From Hyaloscypha bicolor E (lineage: Eukaryota; Ascomycota; Leotiomycetes; Helotiales; Hyaloscyphaceae): 64,000 nucleotides of DNA. Location: NCBI RefSeq assembly GCF_002865645.1, contig NW_020194562.1:496001-560000 (forward strand). The letters are read 5' to 3'. This document shows, one piece after another, positions 23,876 through 35,340 of the stretch; the stretch's first letter is position 1; every line of letters begins with the position of its first letter. The notes below the pieces were generated by a model. It made no database searches. It was not told where the DNA came from and worked only from the letters and a program-made list of their open reading frames with translations. The translations under genes and the position numbers were made by a program.

Positions 23876-24405
23876 ACTCGATACTTGGGGGGGCGAGGGG
23901 GAGGGGGCAGGCGGGGGGAAATGCTGAGCGCTAAGCCAAAAAAAAATTAAAAAATTGCCTGAGACACCCCTAATCGACACCTGGGGGGTCGTTTTAGTTT
24001 CTCCCCTAATATCGCTGTAGTTCCCTGCATCTGTTCTCCAGACACTTATGTCAGCTCGCCTTCCCCACCTCCTTTTCCTTGTGGATTCGTAATAGTCCCC
24101 AATTAAATCCTTCAGTTCGTGACTGCTCGAGTCCCCCACTCGCGTATCAACTCGGCCAGTCGTCTACGAGCTCACGAGTTAGTTACTGGTTTCGTCAGTG
24201 GTCGCGGTCATTTCCTGTGAAAGACGACTTCAGCTGCTGTGAACTCGAGGCACAGCTCTTACTAGGCTAACCGTGTTAGGGCAACATGCGAGGTATACTG
24301 CATAGAATATATTGGAATGGTGATAAACGAGAGAATACATAAGGAAAACAGTGCCTTCACTTTCACCTCCCACAAAACTCACAGTCAACCTCCAAGCCCG
24401 CTAAA
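23876..24405. other. G-rich/A-rich junction and intergenic sequence with repeated 25-nt block
   Basis: The AT island ends in a G-rich run (23888-23921), then TGAGCGCT, an A-rich tract and the block ACACCCC-T-AATCGACACC-TGGGGGG (23964-23988), which matches 2732-2756 with one mismatch. A minus frame (24139-23855) crosses it but is not recognisable. The last part contains the promoter of the hydrolase gene. Confidence 0.45.
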
Positions 24406-25422
24406 ATGACCCGCGAAGACATTTCCTTCAAAACAAGTGACGGCGTGACGCTCAGGGGTTGGTTCTATACGCACAACAGCAGGTCTGCATCACCTCTCCC
24501 CTGTCTCGTCATGAGCCACGGCTTCTCCGCCGTCAAGGAAATGTCCCTCGATAAATACGCTTCGCACTTCATCAGACAACTTTCTTTGAATATCCTCGTC
24601 TACGACCATCGTGGATGGGGAGCTAGCGATACCCTTCCTAGCCAGCCTCGACAGGAATTGATTGCTTCTGTGCAGAGTTCTGACATGTCCGACGCAATCA
24701 CCTATGCACAATCGCGCAAAGAGGTGAACCTGGAGAAAGTTGGGATATGGGGCAGCTCATATAGTGGGGGCCATGTGTTGTGGGTCGGGGCAGTTGACAA
24801 GAGAGTTAAAGCTGTGGTCACCCAGTTAGCCATGATGAATGGGTGAGACAACGCGAATCGTTTGATTAGTCCTGACGCGATGCCACAGTTGATCGTTGGG
24901 TTCCAGGCGGGTAAGATTTGGGATTTCTTCATCAACTATGTGGTTTGCTGAAATTGCTCAGATAGACTTGGGCGTGCTGCAGGGCAACCACCTGTGCTGA
25001 CGCCAGTTGTCAGTTCAGATTCCACAAAGCCAGGTGCCTTATCGACTGCAGAGAGTTTCGAGTCTTTGAGAACTGCGAGGGTAATTCGTTTTGGAAAAAC
25101 GAAGTCACTCTCAAAAGGTACATGAAGGCCTATCCTCAGAGCGGTTGAATTAATCTGACGGTTTTGCAGCATGGAGGATCTGAGAAGTTATTGTCCCTCA
25201 TTTCATATCCACCACATCTCTCCGACTCCGCTGCTGATGACCCTCGCTGAGAAGGACACCCTCTGTCCGATTGACATCGGGCTGGAAGACTATTCGCGAG
25301 CTTTGGAGCCAAAGGAGCTTCAGATACTTCCAGGGGGTCACTTTGATGGATATATCAGCCCGATGTTTGACTTGACTGTAGAGCGACAGACGGCTTTCTT
25401 GAAAAAGACCTTGTGTGCTTAA
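24406..25422 (+). pseudogene. alpha/beta hydrolase (dienelactone hydrolase/S15-like), pseudogene
   Basis: A fungal alpha/beta hydrolase with all catalytic parts but two lesions. It starts MTREDISFKTSDGVTLRGWF. The oxyanion region is MSHGFSAVKEM, and YDHRGWGASD follows. The nucleophile elbow is IWGSSYSGGH, the acid lies in AEKDTLCPID, the histidine in LPGGHFDGY, and the end is KTLCA. In the family NGW is followed by a polar residue; here TGG has become TGA (24844-24846), leaving MMNG-stop. Downstream an intron at 24911 is intact, but between SFES and NSFWKNEVTLK the frame shifts by one base (about 25062-25070). An intron near 25119 then joins to MEDLRSYCPSFHIHHISPTP. Alternative splicing does not avoid the TGA. 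The surviving motifs suggest recent loss of function. Confidence 0.85.
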
Positions 25423-26106
25423 ATGCAAAGCAACACGACTGGAAAAACAAGAACTCGCAGAGCTAAATGTCCCATTGTTTTATCGTGTATTTAGAGTCTC
25501 CTCCAATGCAGTTTGGTGAATAATAAAGTCCTCTCTCTCTCTCTTCACCGAGTTTAGAAAATCTTCAACTTTGGCCTCGTACAATGAGATTATAGATGAA
25601 GGTCTTCGAGTCAAGACCATCGAGTGACTGGCCTGCACAACTCAACCACTCCTCCTCCATCTCAGCGCGAGACGCAAAATGACCTTATCATGATTAACAT
25701 CATGTTGCACATGGAAGGCGCGTTGAAAGATGCATCAGAAGTCTAGCGTTTACACTTTCCATTCCTACGAGCAAGGGATGCGATCTTTGGCCCACCACGC
25801 TCCTTCCCTATACCGCGGCCTTGCTCTCCTTCAAAAGCTCTTCGCGGTCTTCAACAGAAATTCCTCACAACAAACACCTGTTGAACCGATATCCATACGA
25901 CTGGCCATCGAGACTTACCATACCACTCGCTACTTCATATACCATTCGCTTTCAATCGATATTAGTCAGGCACATCACCCGTTCGCTACGCATTGTCCCA
26001 GCTGCACAGCATACAATCTCTCACAGTGTGTCAATCGCTCTCGGTACAATCATTCGCTCACGATGCAACTCAGAACTGAACTCTTTAACAAGATGCACAG
26101 AGTTGA
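25423..26106. other. intergenic, promoter side of the F-box gene
   Basis: About 680 bp with a CT-rich microsatellite at 25531-25545. A plus frame (25730-26290) overlaps the F-box gene in another frame and is rejected as coding. No other feature. Confidence 0.4.
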
Positions 26107-26934
26107 ATGTACCAACCCAGGACAATTGTCCCTGCCGAGCCTGCACCACTCCTGTGTCACTGCTGCTCTGCTAACATTGTACCAGTCAACGCTCGAACAA
26201 TCGCCACATTCCCACTTCTCGATCTCCCAGCCGAGCTGGTACTTTGCGTTTTTGACGTACTTGCGAAGAAGGGTGACTGGTGCACTTTGACCTGTCTTGC
26301 GCTCTCCTCCCGCCTGTTGTACCACACCTTGAAAGAACGATACCACCCAACCCCCATTCCACTCGAGCACAACTTCTGGCGCAGCGACGGCGCAGCTTCC
26401 GCCTATTTGCATGGCTGCTCGTTGTTCCAGTGTCGACGGATAAACAATGGTTCCGTAACCTTGGCGCAACTTATCAAAAGCTTCATCGGTCCTAGTTGTC
26501 GGCTCCTCGACGGAGAGTTCCCTCCTGTTTTCGTCTCGAAGAAGGTGTACGGCGATCAGGACGGCTGTGACAACAAAATTGAGAGAGAGCTGCGTGGAAG
26601 GAGACGAGACTTCAGAAGGATGACTCACTACCATAAAGGAAAGGTGAGCTCGGTTATTGTATGTTCCACAATCGGTCTGTACACTCCATCTAACGTGGTC
26701 CAGATGACGCACCTGCTGCCAAGTCCGTTTAATAAAGGAGAAGACTGGACCGAGGAGGTCTGGGAGAGGTGTTTGGAGTTTGAAAAGTTGGGTTGGACGA
26801 AAGATATGGAAGGATACTTCGGACGAAACATCAGAGCCTGCAATGTCGGTAAGACCTTGGCCAGAAGGATGGGGTACAATGCAACTCGGCGTCAGGCATC
26901 TGGCGGTATTCGGAAGGGGGCCGAAACATTATGA
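26107..26934 (+). CDS. F-box domain protein
   Basis: Predicted substrate-receptor subunit of an SCF ubiquitin ligase, 275 residues as one exon. Start MYQPRTIVPAEP, with a CxxC pair (CHCCS) near residue 17. The F-box is residues 35-75: LLDLPAELVLCVFDVLAKK, then LTCLALSSRLLYHTLK. The C-terminal part contains VYGDQDGCDNKIERELRGR and LLPSPFNKGEDW, which recall a fungal family of F-box proteins of this length. A possible 60-nt in-frame intron (26644-26703, GTGAGC...CCAG) would remove about 20 hydrophobic residues and give a better family match; either form keeps the frame. Its targets are unknown. Confidence 0.75.
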   Translation: MYQPRTIVPAEPAPLLCHCCSANIVPVNARTIATFPLLDLPAELVLCVFDVLAKKGDWCTLTCLALSSRLLYHTLKERYHPTPIPLEHNFWRSDGAASAYLHGCSLFQCRRINNGSVTLAQLIKSFIGPSCRLLDGEFPPVFVSKKVYGDQDGCDNKIERELRGRRRDFRRMTHYHKGKVSSVIVCSTIGLYTPSNVVQMTHLLPSPFNKGEDWTEEVWERCLEFEKLGWTKDMEGYFGRNIRACNVGKTLARRMGYNATRRQASGGIRKGAETL

Positions 26935-27837
26935 GGGTGACTTTTCCGCAGGATTCTTGTCCTAAGGGGTGACTGGACGACCTGATCAGCGATGTTAGTT
27001 CTAGCGAATCACCAATCGTTACCACCCATCCTCCTACATCTTGATGGTGCTTTGAGGTCACTGTCTTGCGAGTATCAACTTGCGTTGCACCGTTCAGAGA
27101 GTTCGTGGCATGACTTCCAGATCAACGAAACTCTCCTATGCATCCAGTTCACCGCAATACAGCATCGCTATTGAACTCGGTATAGTGAAGGTGCTGGCGA
27201 GCCTCGCGAAATCTGACTTGATGATTTTAATCACAATTATACAAGGACTATGAGGCATACTGTCGATAAACTCGACCGTATAAAAAGAAAAAAGCTAACT
27301 CGAGTATAGAAACCTTATTCTAAGTAATTGCGAAATAAGTTAAATTTGTTAGATTTCTCTTTAGTGGGCAATCTTCAGTGAAATACCCTAAAAACACAGA
27401 CGTTTGCGACCAGGCTAGTAAGGTGCGAGGGTTCAGTTGACAGCGAAGAGAATCGTCGCCTTTTGCCTATCGCTTCCCATGGTCGCACCTCTTATTTGCA
27501 CGCAGTCACTCAAGTTACTCCGAACCATACTGTAAGTGATCTGAACCATAGGGCTGAAAAGTACCCACGTCGTTTCAATAGCACGACTTTGTGTCATGAG
27601 TACTTCTGAGATGGACTCCGCGAATCCGCGACTCCGCGCCTCCGCATATGAGGTGCTAGTGCTGACATGATCCCTCAACTTCGGCGGTCCTGTGCCGCCA
27701 ACAGCCCCTGTCTCATCCCTGCCGCCACAATACTGTCATCAGCAACCTCGTTTTAGCCATCTCAACGACGCTCACAGAGATTGACGACCTCCTAAAACCT
27801 CTATGCCTGGTGACGTTGGGTGTGGAATGATCATAAG
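26935..27837. other. intergenic, no gene recognised
   Basis: About 900 bp between the F-box gene and the Zn2Cys6 gene. A minus frame (27678-27433) has no family resemblance. It must include the regulator's promoter. Confidence 0.4.
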
Positions 27838-29561
27838 ATGGTACGAGTGAAGAGCGAAGGCCGTAGCAAAGGCTGTGAACGGTGCAGGGCACGTAAAGTC
27901 AAGGTGGGAATATCCCGCACCCCCACAGTCCTGCTTACTCACCTTAAACACAGTGTGATAAAGCCTCTCCAGCATGTGCGCAGTGTCTGAGATTGGGAAA
28001 AGAATGCTCTGGTGCTGTCACTGGAATGGTCTTCCTCCACGCCGATGTCACTACAGGACTCTCGAAGACAAAGAAGGTCGTACATGCCCGAGAACGCGAC
28101 AGCCTAAAGGGGGGTTCGTGCTCCCCTCTTGAACCCGATCAATCTTCCCAACGATCTAACTCTTCCACTCCTTCAACTTTTGGAACCCCCAGGGAGGAGG
28201 ACACTCCCCTACCTTGCAGGTCATTGCCCACCTCCCCTCTGCCCAACACGACGAAAACACTCATGCGTTGCTACTCTCCGGAACCGGCTAGCCTCCTGCC
28301 AACACATATGGACAACTCCCCCATAATGACTCGGCAATACATCTCCCACTGGATAACAATCCTCCAAACCGAAGGCCTCCCGTGGATGTCGCGCCTCCCA
28401 TCACTTCTCACTCAAGCATCCAACTCCTCTTCCTTCGCCATCGAAAGGTGCGTCCTTGCGGTAGCACTAGGGTACCACGGCAAGCTCGTCAATTCCAAAA
28501 GCGTGATGGCGGAGGCCTACAAATGGTACGGCTTCGCAATTAGAAAGCAAAGAAGCCAGCTTGAGCAGTTCCACCCTGAAATGAGACAGCCGAGCCTGGA
28601 ACAAATATGCCTGCCGATCATGCTGACGATCTTTGAGATCATATGTGGAACAAATCTCACGCCTTATTCTCAACACGTTATGGGTGCAGCTAGGATGCTG
28701 GAGATTTTGGGTCCGGCGGCTTGCAGGGAAAAGCAATGGTGTTTGATATTCAGGACCGTGAGGACGCAGATGGTAGGTACAATTCGTGCGTTTCTTGAAC
28801 GAACGCTGATCTGGGTCTAGTTCTCTGTCTCTATCTTCCACCGCGTCCCATCTTTTCTCGCGCAGACGGAATGGCTTACAATTCCCTTCGAGGGGGACGT
28901 AAAGCCCGCAACAGATAGAGTCATGGATGTTCTCACTATAATACCGTCCTTCCTATTCCGAGTGGATCGAGTTTCATCATCTTCGGGTGCTTCGGAGATT
29001 CTAGCGATAGAGGCCGATGCATTGAGAATAAAATCAGAACTGGATAAAACTAGCTCGAGTTGCTCAATGGAGGGTCATAATCATAGCACTAAAGGGGACG
29101 CCGACGGCCTCCCCACCACATCCAATAGCCCAGAGACCCAGAACACTGCTGCAGCGGACTGTTCAAAATTACCAGATTGCCTTCTCGTCTCTTTAACCTT
29201 CTACGAAACAGCACAAGCCCTCCTTTGCTGGGTACTCTCTCAGGTCAGCCAAGAATCAGTATCAGAATTATGGGGGAAGGAGTTACTTGCTAGATGCGAT
29301 TCACTTCTTGATCTGGCAGAACCGCTTCATAGTCACCACCTCAGCGGTATTTATGTGAGATTGGCGTATTCGTTGAGGGTCGTGGCAATTGTGAGCCCGA
29401 GTGAAGAGCAACGGAAACGAGTGAGGAGGACTGTGGATAGGTGGAGGTCAAATATTGCCGCCGGCGGCTTTTGTACGGGCGTCACCCTGGCAATGGAAGA
29501 AGATAGAAAGGTGGTGAGGATGAATGGTAGTAGTGCACGGAGGATGATGATTGTGGAATAG
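27838..29561 (+). CDS. Zn(II)2Cys6 transcription factor
   Basis: Predicted nuclear DNA-binding regulator of 526 residues. Exons 27838-27903, 27954-28772 and 28866-29561 join in frame. The binuclear zinc cluster is at residues 14-42, GCERCRARKVK then CDKASPACAQCLRLGKECSG, and the first intron falls inside it, a position often seen in this class. A Ser/Pro-rich linker follows, then a C-terminal region resembling the fungal-specific factor domain (EQICLPIMLTIFEIICGTN, HVMGAARMLEILGP). The acidic/Ser-rich third exon ends RRMMIVE. The start ATG gives a short basic arm MVRVKSEGRSK before the cluster. The nearest genes are an F-box protein and an AT island; no pathway cluster indicates its targets. 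Confidence 0.9.
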
Positions 29562-29639
29562 GGAGCATATATGATAATAAAAGTGACACGAAGTACATTT
29601 AGCAGTCTCTTTTCAGATTTGAGTTAAAGCGCCGGAGAA

Positions 29640-30290
29640 GACTTCTCTCTGATGTGCAATAAAAAAAATAAACTTTTAGGAGCTGCTATTTTATAAATAG
29701 AGGATTCCAAGGGGGGGGTTTTTTTTAGTAAAAAAGAAAGCTTAGTATTATAAATATAATCTTATATTAAACTAGGAAGTCAAAAAGAGAATATAGTATT
29801 ATTATAACTAGAATATAAATTCAATTTAGCTTTTCTTAAATCTAAGTTATTCTTTACTTATTATATTATTTTATTTGAAATTCTTATTAATACTAGTAAT
29901 ATACTTATATTTCTAATACTTGAATATTTAATTAGACCTTAATATAAGAAATTAAAAATGTATTTTAAGTCGAGAAATAACTTAAAAGAAAAATAATATA
30001 TAAGAGCTAAGTATTTAGTTTATAAAGTATTAAAAAAGCTTATTAATTATATATGACTATTTTATTTAAATATATATTAAATAAGTAATCTTATATAAAT
30101 TAATTAAGAAAGAATTTATTTATTTATTTTAAAGAATTAAATAAAACTTTTTTAATTACTTTAATAATTATAATAATTAAAGCTAAATTTCAATTCTTAA
30201 AAACAAATTTAATAAAAAGCTCTTTAAATATTTTCTATTAAATAAAAAAAGTATATTAGTATTAAATATAATTAAAAGAAAGCAATTATG
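29640..30290. repeat. AT-rich island 3 (probably RIP-degraded repeat)
   Basis: About 650 bp of almost pure A/T with no ORF, sharing CCTTAATATAAGAAATT (29937-29953) with the islands at 18.7 and 22.4 kb. It starts just after the Zn2Cys6 gene and includes a G9 run at 29712. Confidence 0.75.
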
Positions 30291-30716
30291 GGAAAGCGCC
30301 TCAAGGCACGCATCTCAGCCTGCTCGTGTATGTAAATACAGCTCCGCACGTGAATATAGCTCCCTATAATCAAGCTACGGTGTATTGCTTAAGAGTATAT
30401 CCTCACTTGCGCGACCCACGTAATATAGAGCAAGGAGTTGAGCGGAGTCGTGTTTCGAAGGCGCGTGACAGGGTGCCTCTGGGCTATAAGAAAGCTAGGG
30501 TACACGTGAAGGAAGCTCCCAGTACGGTAGAGACAAGTTTCAGAGCTCCCAGTTCAAGCGCACTCTCTAGTTGAGTTAAATGAAACAGCGAGAGTGTAGT
30601 GGGGGAGTTGCTAATCATGCGATTTGTTTAGACTTGTAGCCACCCATTACATGCCATCTCATTGCTTGAGAGTATGTTATATCATTTGCTAATTGTAGTT
30701 GTGCAGCTTCCAAACC
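30291..30716. other. intergenic, 3' side of the chitinase gene
   Basis: About 425 bp. An 82-codon plus frame (30326-30574) has no resemblance to a known protein. The sequence near 30330-30365 repeats AATA(C/T)AGCTCC. Confidence 0.35.
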
Positions 30717-33700
30717 TCAGTTGCAAGGAAAGTTAGGAGTTTTGTTGCCAGTCAACTCTTTGGTTTGCCAGTTGCCGAATGCCTCCGCATCGCTACAGAC
30801 TGGAATATTGTTGATACCTGGAGCCGTTATGTCTGCATCCTGGATTGCGGACAGAGTATCTGTGTTGCTTGCATCCGCCATCGTTCCACCATTTCTATTT
30901 CCATTGGCAGCAAACGAATTAACGGCGCTAGAGATACGTCAACTTGATGTATTCCAGGAGGCATATCAGAATTGAGATTCACATACCCCGTGATGATATG
31001 ATTGAGAGTCACTCCGCCCCAATTTTTACCATCCAAGGAGCTCAATCCTGGCACTAGTGCAAAAGAAGAATCAACACACCCATTTGAATCACACGATCTA
31101 GACGTCCCAGAGACCCCAGCTACGTAGTATTGCTTGTTTCCAACGCAGGCTCCTGTCAAGCTGGCTCCGGCAGGGGTGATGTGTATATCGTTGGGTAGAG
31201 CAGCACCGCAAGCGATCCCAGGGTCGAGGATGAAGACTCCGTCATCGACGAGACCCCATGCGAATGGGATCAAGATTGCAAACGTAGATTTGAAGATAAT
31301 TGCCTGAATATCCAGGTCAGTGGGCACTGTTGCCATCAGGAATACGCCATCTTTGATCATCGAGGATAGCAAAGCCGTGTTACTCCCATCGAAAATATTT
31401 TGATTGGTGAGGTCTATTGTCTTGAAATAACCTTCTGTTAGTTGGGCTAGTGTTTCGGCTACTGTGTTCAACCTATTGATTGCCTCGGAACTGGAAGACC
31501 ATTAGTTACTAATCATTAACGTAATTCTCTGAATAGTACCAGGGACAAGAAGATTGTGAGAACTTACGCAACACTGGAATCCTTTATTATTGTAATTGAA
31601 TTCGAAACAAATGCGTTTACCGAATCCTTCAGGGTTCCCAAGGCCTTTGGGTTTAGCTTAAAATAAGGCAAATCTCTCAAAACTAAGAATTATCTGTTAG
31701 TATGTTCAATTCTTGGTTATCCGAGATCTCTGCGTGACTTACCCGAGTTCCAGATTGGTGCTGCTGTAAGTGCGAAGCCAAGACCGAATATATCAAGGGC
31801 AATCTTAAAGAAGTCCGGCTCGACCTTAACAGGAGCGAAGGTTGAAGTGAAACCTCCAAGCTGATCTGCCAGTGGTCCGTGAGCGTTGGTGACTCCAGTG
31901 TAGAATGCCTCCAGTAACTGTAAATAACATCAGCCGGGTCTCTTAGTAATTCGAAGTATGGGAGAAGGTTCCACCCGAGGGAATGATTAACGAAATCCGT
32001 ACCTGCTCGATGTGTATGAACGAGTTTAGAATGAAGTACCCGGCTGGACCACTATCGGCGCCAACAGTGTCATGACACTGCAGATCGTTTCCAACGCAGC
32101 CATCAAATGCATTAGTGGTCTGGCAGTCCATAGCTCCTGGTCCATGAAAGAAGTCGCTGATAGCTTCTGTAAAACTTAAACTCGATCCCTGCCGGTGGTC
32201 GTTGTAGTGGTTCAGCGCATCTGTCCAAGCTCCGTCTGCACCAATTCCATACCAACGCAGCATCGGGTTTTGATCCGTGGTGGTAATCCACTGATTGGTG
32301 CAATTTATTGTCCTCCAGTTTACTCCGCTTTGGCCGATAGTTGAGTACTGAAGAAAGTCGCAGTCTGGTATTGAAGCAGGGCATGCAGCTGCGTTCTCGA
32401 ATGTTGCGAGGTCAATGGCCCAGTCGGTTGTACCGGCAAAGTTGAGGTCTTTGAAAGCAGCGATCCTTCGAGCCTTTTCATTGTTGTCCATATAAGCCAC
32501 CCATTGCACGGAATTGTAGAGGAGTATGTTGGAGCTGCTTGCGCTATCGTAGAAGGCTTTGGCGGTTGGGTTGGTTGCAATTATTGCGTTTATTTCTGCA
32601 TTTGAGATGTACCCAGGCTCAGCCGTACATGGCCCCGCTGCATATCAAAGTAAGCGTCAGTAAAACTTTACGCAATAGATTCAACTTTGGATAACGTGGG
32701 AATGAACTTCGGAATATTGGGCTCACACGTAGCTCCCGAATCAGGCCCAACAAATGTACACATTGGTCCCGTGCAACCAGCAGTTGTCCCCTTGAAAGAA
32801 CGGCCATAAGAAGTCACGCCGACAGCAATCTTGTTAGTAGTAACACCAGCTTTCGTAATCATGGATAGTGCGTCGAGAGTCTCAGTGAAATTCACATGAG
32901 ATCTAAGGCAGTTTCCATTGGCACAGCCGGAACTTGAGAAAGTATTCCCATAATCCCACTGTCCGTGTAAGTCATAGGTCATGTAAATGATATAGTCGAC
33001 CACAGCGGCCATCTCGACGATCGGGAATCCCTTCAAATACCAATAGGAAGCTGGAGCAGCAATCGAGACAGTCTTTCCAGCAGGAAGAGCAGCTCGTACC
33101 ATTTTGAGGAATTCGAGGTAGTTGGGACCATCGGTTGGACTCCCGGGTGGAATGCCAGGGATATCTGGTGCTCCTGGATTTTCATTTGTTAGTTGTCAAT
33201 TAAAGTGCCAGCTGCCAAAAAATTCAAGAAGAAACAACTGACCTGGGTACTCCCAATCGAAGTCCACACCATCAAGACCATTAGCAACAATGAAAGCCAC
33301 GACATTGTTCGCAAAGGTCTGACGATTCGCACTGGTAACACCCGTTCTAAATATAGGAAAACTATCCACATCGGTTGAGAAGCTCCATCCACCAAATGAC
33401 AAAACCTTTTTGAAGCTGCCCTGCGGCACTGCTACGAATTTATTAAACTGGGCAGCGACATCAGCCCCAATAGCAACTTTGAAATCGGTAGTAATGGACC
33501 CAAAAGCGAAATGAACATGAGTATAATCATTTGCTCCGAAGAAAGTGATATCTGAAACGTCCATTTTGAGGCAGGAGCGTGAACCAGTCCAGCCTTCATA
33601 ATATCCAATCCGCATGAACTGGTTAACTGGTGGTGAGACGTTAATGATGTTCACTCCACAATTGGAAATACAGCCATTGGCTCCTGGTGCAGCAGTTCCT

Positions 33701-34471
33701 ACAGGTTCCATTAAAATCAGTCATGGGTAGCGGCTCTTTAATATGCTCACCAGGAGCTCCTGTCATAGAAGTTGAGATAGTACAGAACTCCAACGTGGTA
33801 CCGCACTGTCCCCAAATATCACAACAAGCATTAAGCGGACAAGGATTGAGCGACGCCAAGGAGATCCCCGCAGGAGGTGGTTTCGTACCCGGGACTTGAG
33901 GTCCACAGATGGCAGCATCAACAGGTGCAGGCATTGGAGGTGTCCCAGTACTCAAGCAGATAGCCGCACCGGCCTGGAGTCCAGCACAGCCTGTCCAGCC
34001 CCATGTCTTGGTGTTATAAGCCTCGATTTGGGCGACGGTGAGAGTGCCATGAGCGGTTGCAATTGCAGCGCAAAAATCTCCTGGGGCGACCTTGTAGACG
34101 AAGCAAGTTCCGCTAGCGTTTTGCTTGGGTGTTAGGTCGGGGAGTGTGCCTGCGGAACAGCACACCCGTTGGCCAATCTAGAGGGATATCAGCAATTGTG
34201 CGGTGCAAGATTGGTATTGGGGGGGTTGACTTACTTGAAGAGTAGAACATAACGTAGGGCTGGGGTTGAATGTTGTGAATTGAGCAGCGGTAACGCCACA
34301 CTTAGTAGCCAAAGCTCCACATGAATCCCCAGAGACAACAGTAATGGTACGACAATCCGCGCGAGGATCCAATTGTGCTTTAAGGACAGAAGAATCAACA
34401 GTAGAAATATAAAGCGCAAAGGCAAAGGATACAAGGGCTCCTTGCATCTTGAATCGGAATAATGATTTCAT
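30717..34471 (-). CDS. GH18 chitinase with LysM and CBM18 domains (subgroup C, killer-toxin-like)
   Basis: Secreted chitin hydrolase of 1068 residues, nine exons: 34471-34235, 34177-33751, 33698-33243, 33173-32727, 32637-32003, 31917-31743, 31682-31568, 31490-30987 and 30927-30717. A signal peptide at the start (ALVSFAFALYISTVDS) is followed by a LysM module (CRTITVVSGDSCGALATKC), a second LysM (CFVYKVAPGDFCAAIA) and a Cys-rich CBM18/hevein-like module (CPLNACCDIWGQCGTTLEFC). The GH18 catalytic domain starts at RIGYYEGWTGSR and has the DxxDxDxE site DGVDFDWEYPG. MTYDLHGQWDYG and GVTSYGRSFKG are typical substrate-cleft segments. The long C-terminal part resembles fungal subgroup C chitinases, related to yeast killer-toxin alpha subunits. 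These act on fungal cell walls in self-remodelling or competition. The gene is intact. Confidence 0.92.
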
Positions 34472-35340
34472 TTTCGGCACAGCAGCATGAAAATTTTTAG
34501 AAGTCCGTCGAGTTATTAACTAGGAAAGAGCGGTTCAACAAAGGAACAGAGACAGTATTTATCCCTTTTCAAAACTCGTGTTGACCGCCCTTCGGTATAC
34601 CTCATACCAGGCTATAATCACACGGTGCCGCCAATTTGCACCTCAGGAATGCCCAAATCCAGCTAAGACTCACGATTGCTTATCGTCGTCACAGTCTCCC
34701 CTCAAAGATTCTTTTTGCACCCCTCCAACAAGCCATCATCTTTTTCTAAATTCTTCAAGTCATGAGGTTGCGGGATTTCCCCCCCCCCCCATCTTCCCCT
34801 TCAGAATAACGGGGCATCCACGTTTATCTACTCACCTTTCTAACTCGTCCAGATGACTACAAGATCTCTGCGAGCACATTGTACTATACCCTCTTAACCT
34901 ATCAACAGCCGCAAACCTTAGCACACATATCCCTGGAAAATCTGACATCTAGGGCTACCACGAAAATTGAAATGCATCCGTTGTCGGCCGCCAATAATAC
35001 ATTCCTCGTCCCACAGCCTCTAACTCACCCCACGATGGAAAAATATGCTTAGCAATCACTTTTTCTTACTCAAGAACCCTAGTTTTGCAGGAATGCGCTT
35101 GGTTAGCCATCCATTCGATGCCCTATAGCTTTGATTCTTTTGACACGTGTGAGGCGTACTTGGCTGAAGGACATTTGATGGAAATCCGCGACCCCAGATC
35201 GTAGCGGCCGACACAATCTTGAAATCACACGAGGAAAACTCGGGTGTTCCTCGATGGCTTAATCCCTCTCCTAAGTCAATCTTGCTGACGATCTAAACGA
35301 GGTACGATTGAAGTTGTCAGTTCGAAGCCAGTGTGAGAAA
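34472..35340. promoter_or_regulatory. upstream region of the chitinase gene
   Basis: About 870 bp upstream of the chitinase ATG and before the hAT remnant. It contains a C10 run (34779-34788). No coding sequence was seen. Promoter function is inferred from position only. Confidence 0.4.

Noticed and set aside
25730..26290. 186-codon plus frame before the F-box gene
   Set aside because: It overlaps the F-box gene in another frame and has no domain or family resemblance.
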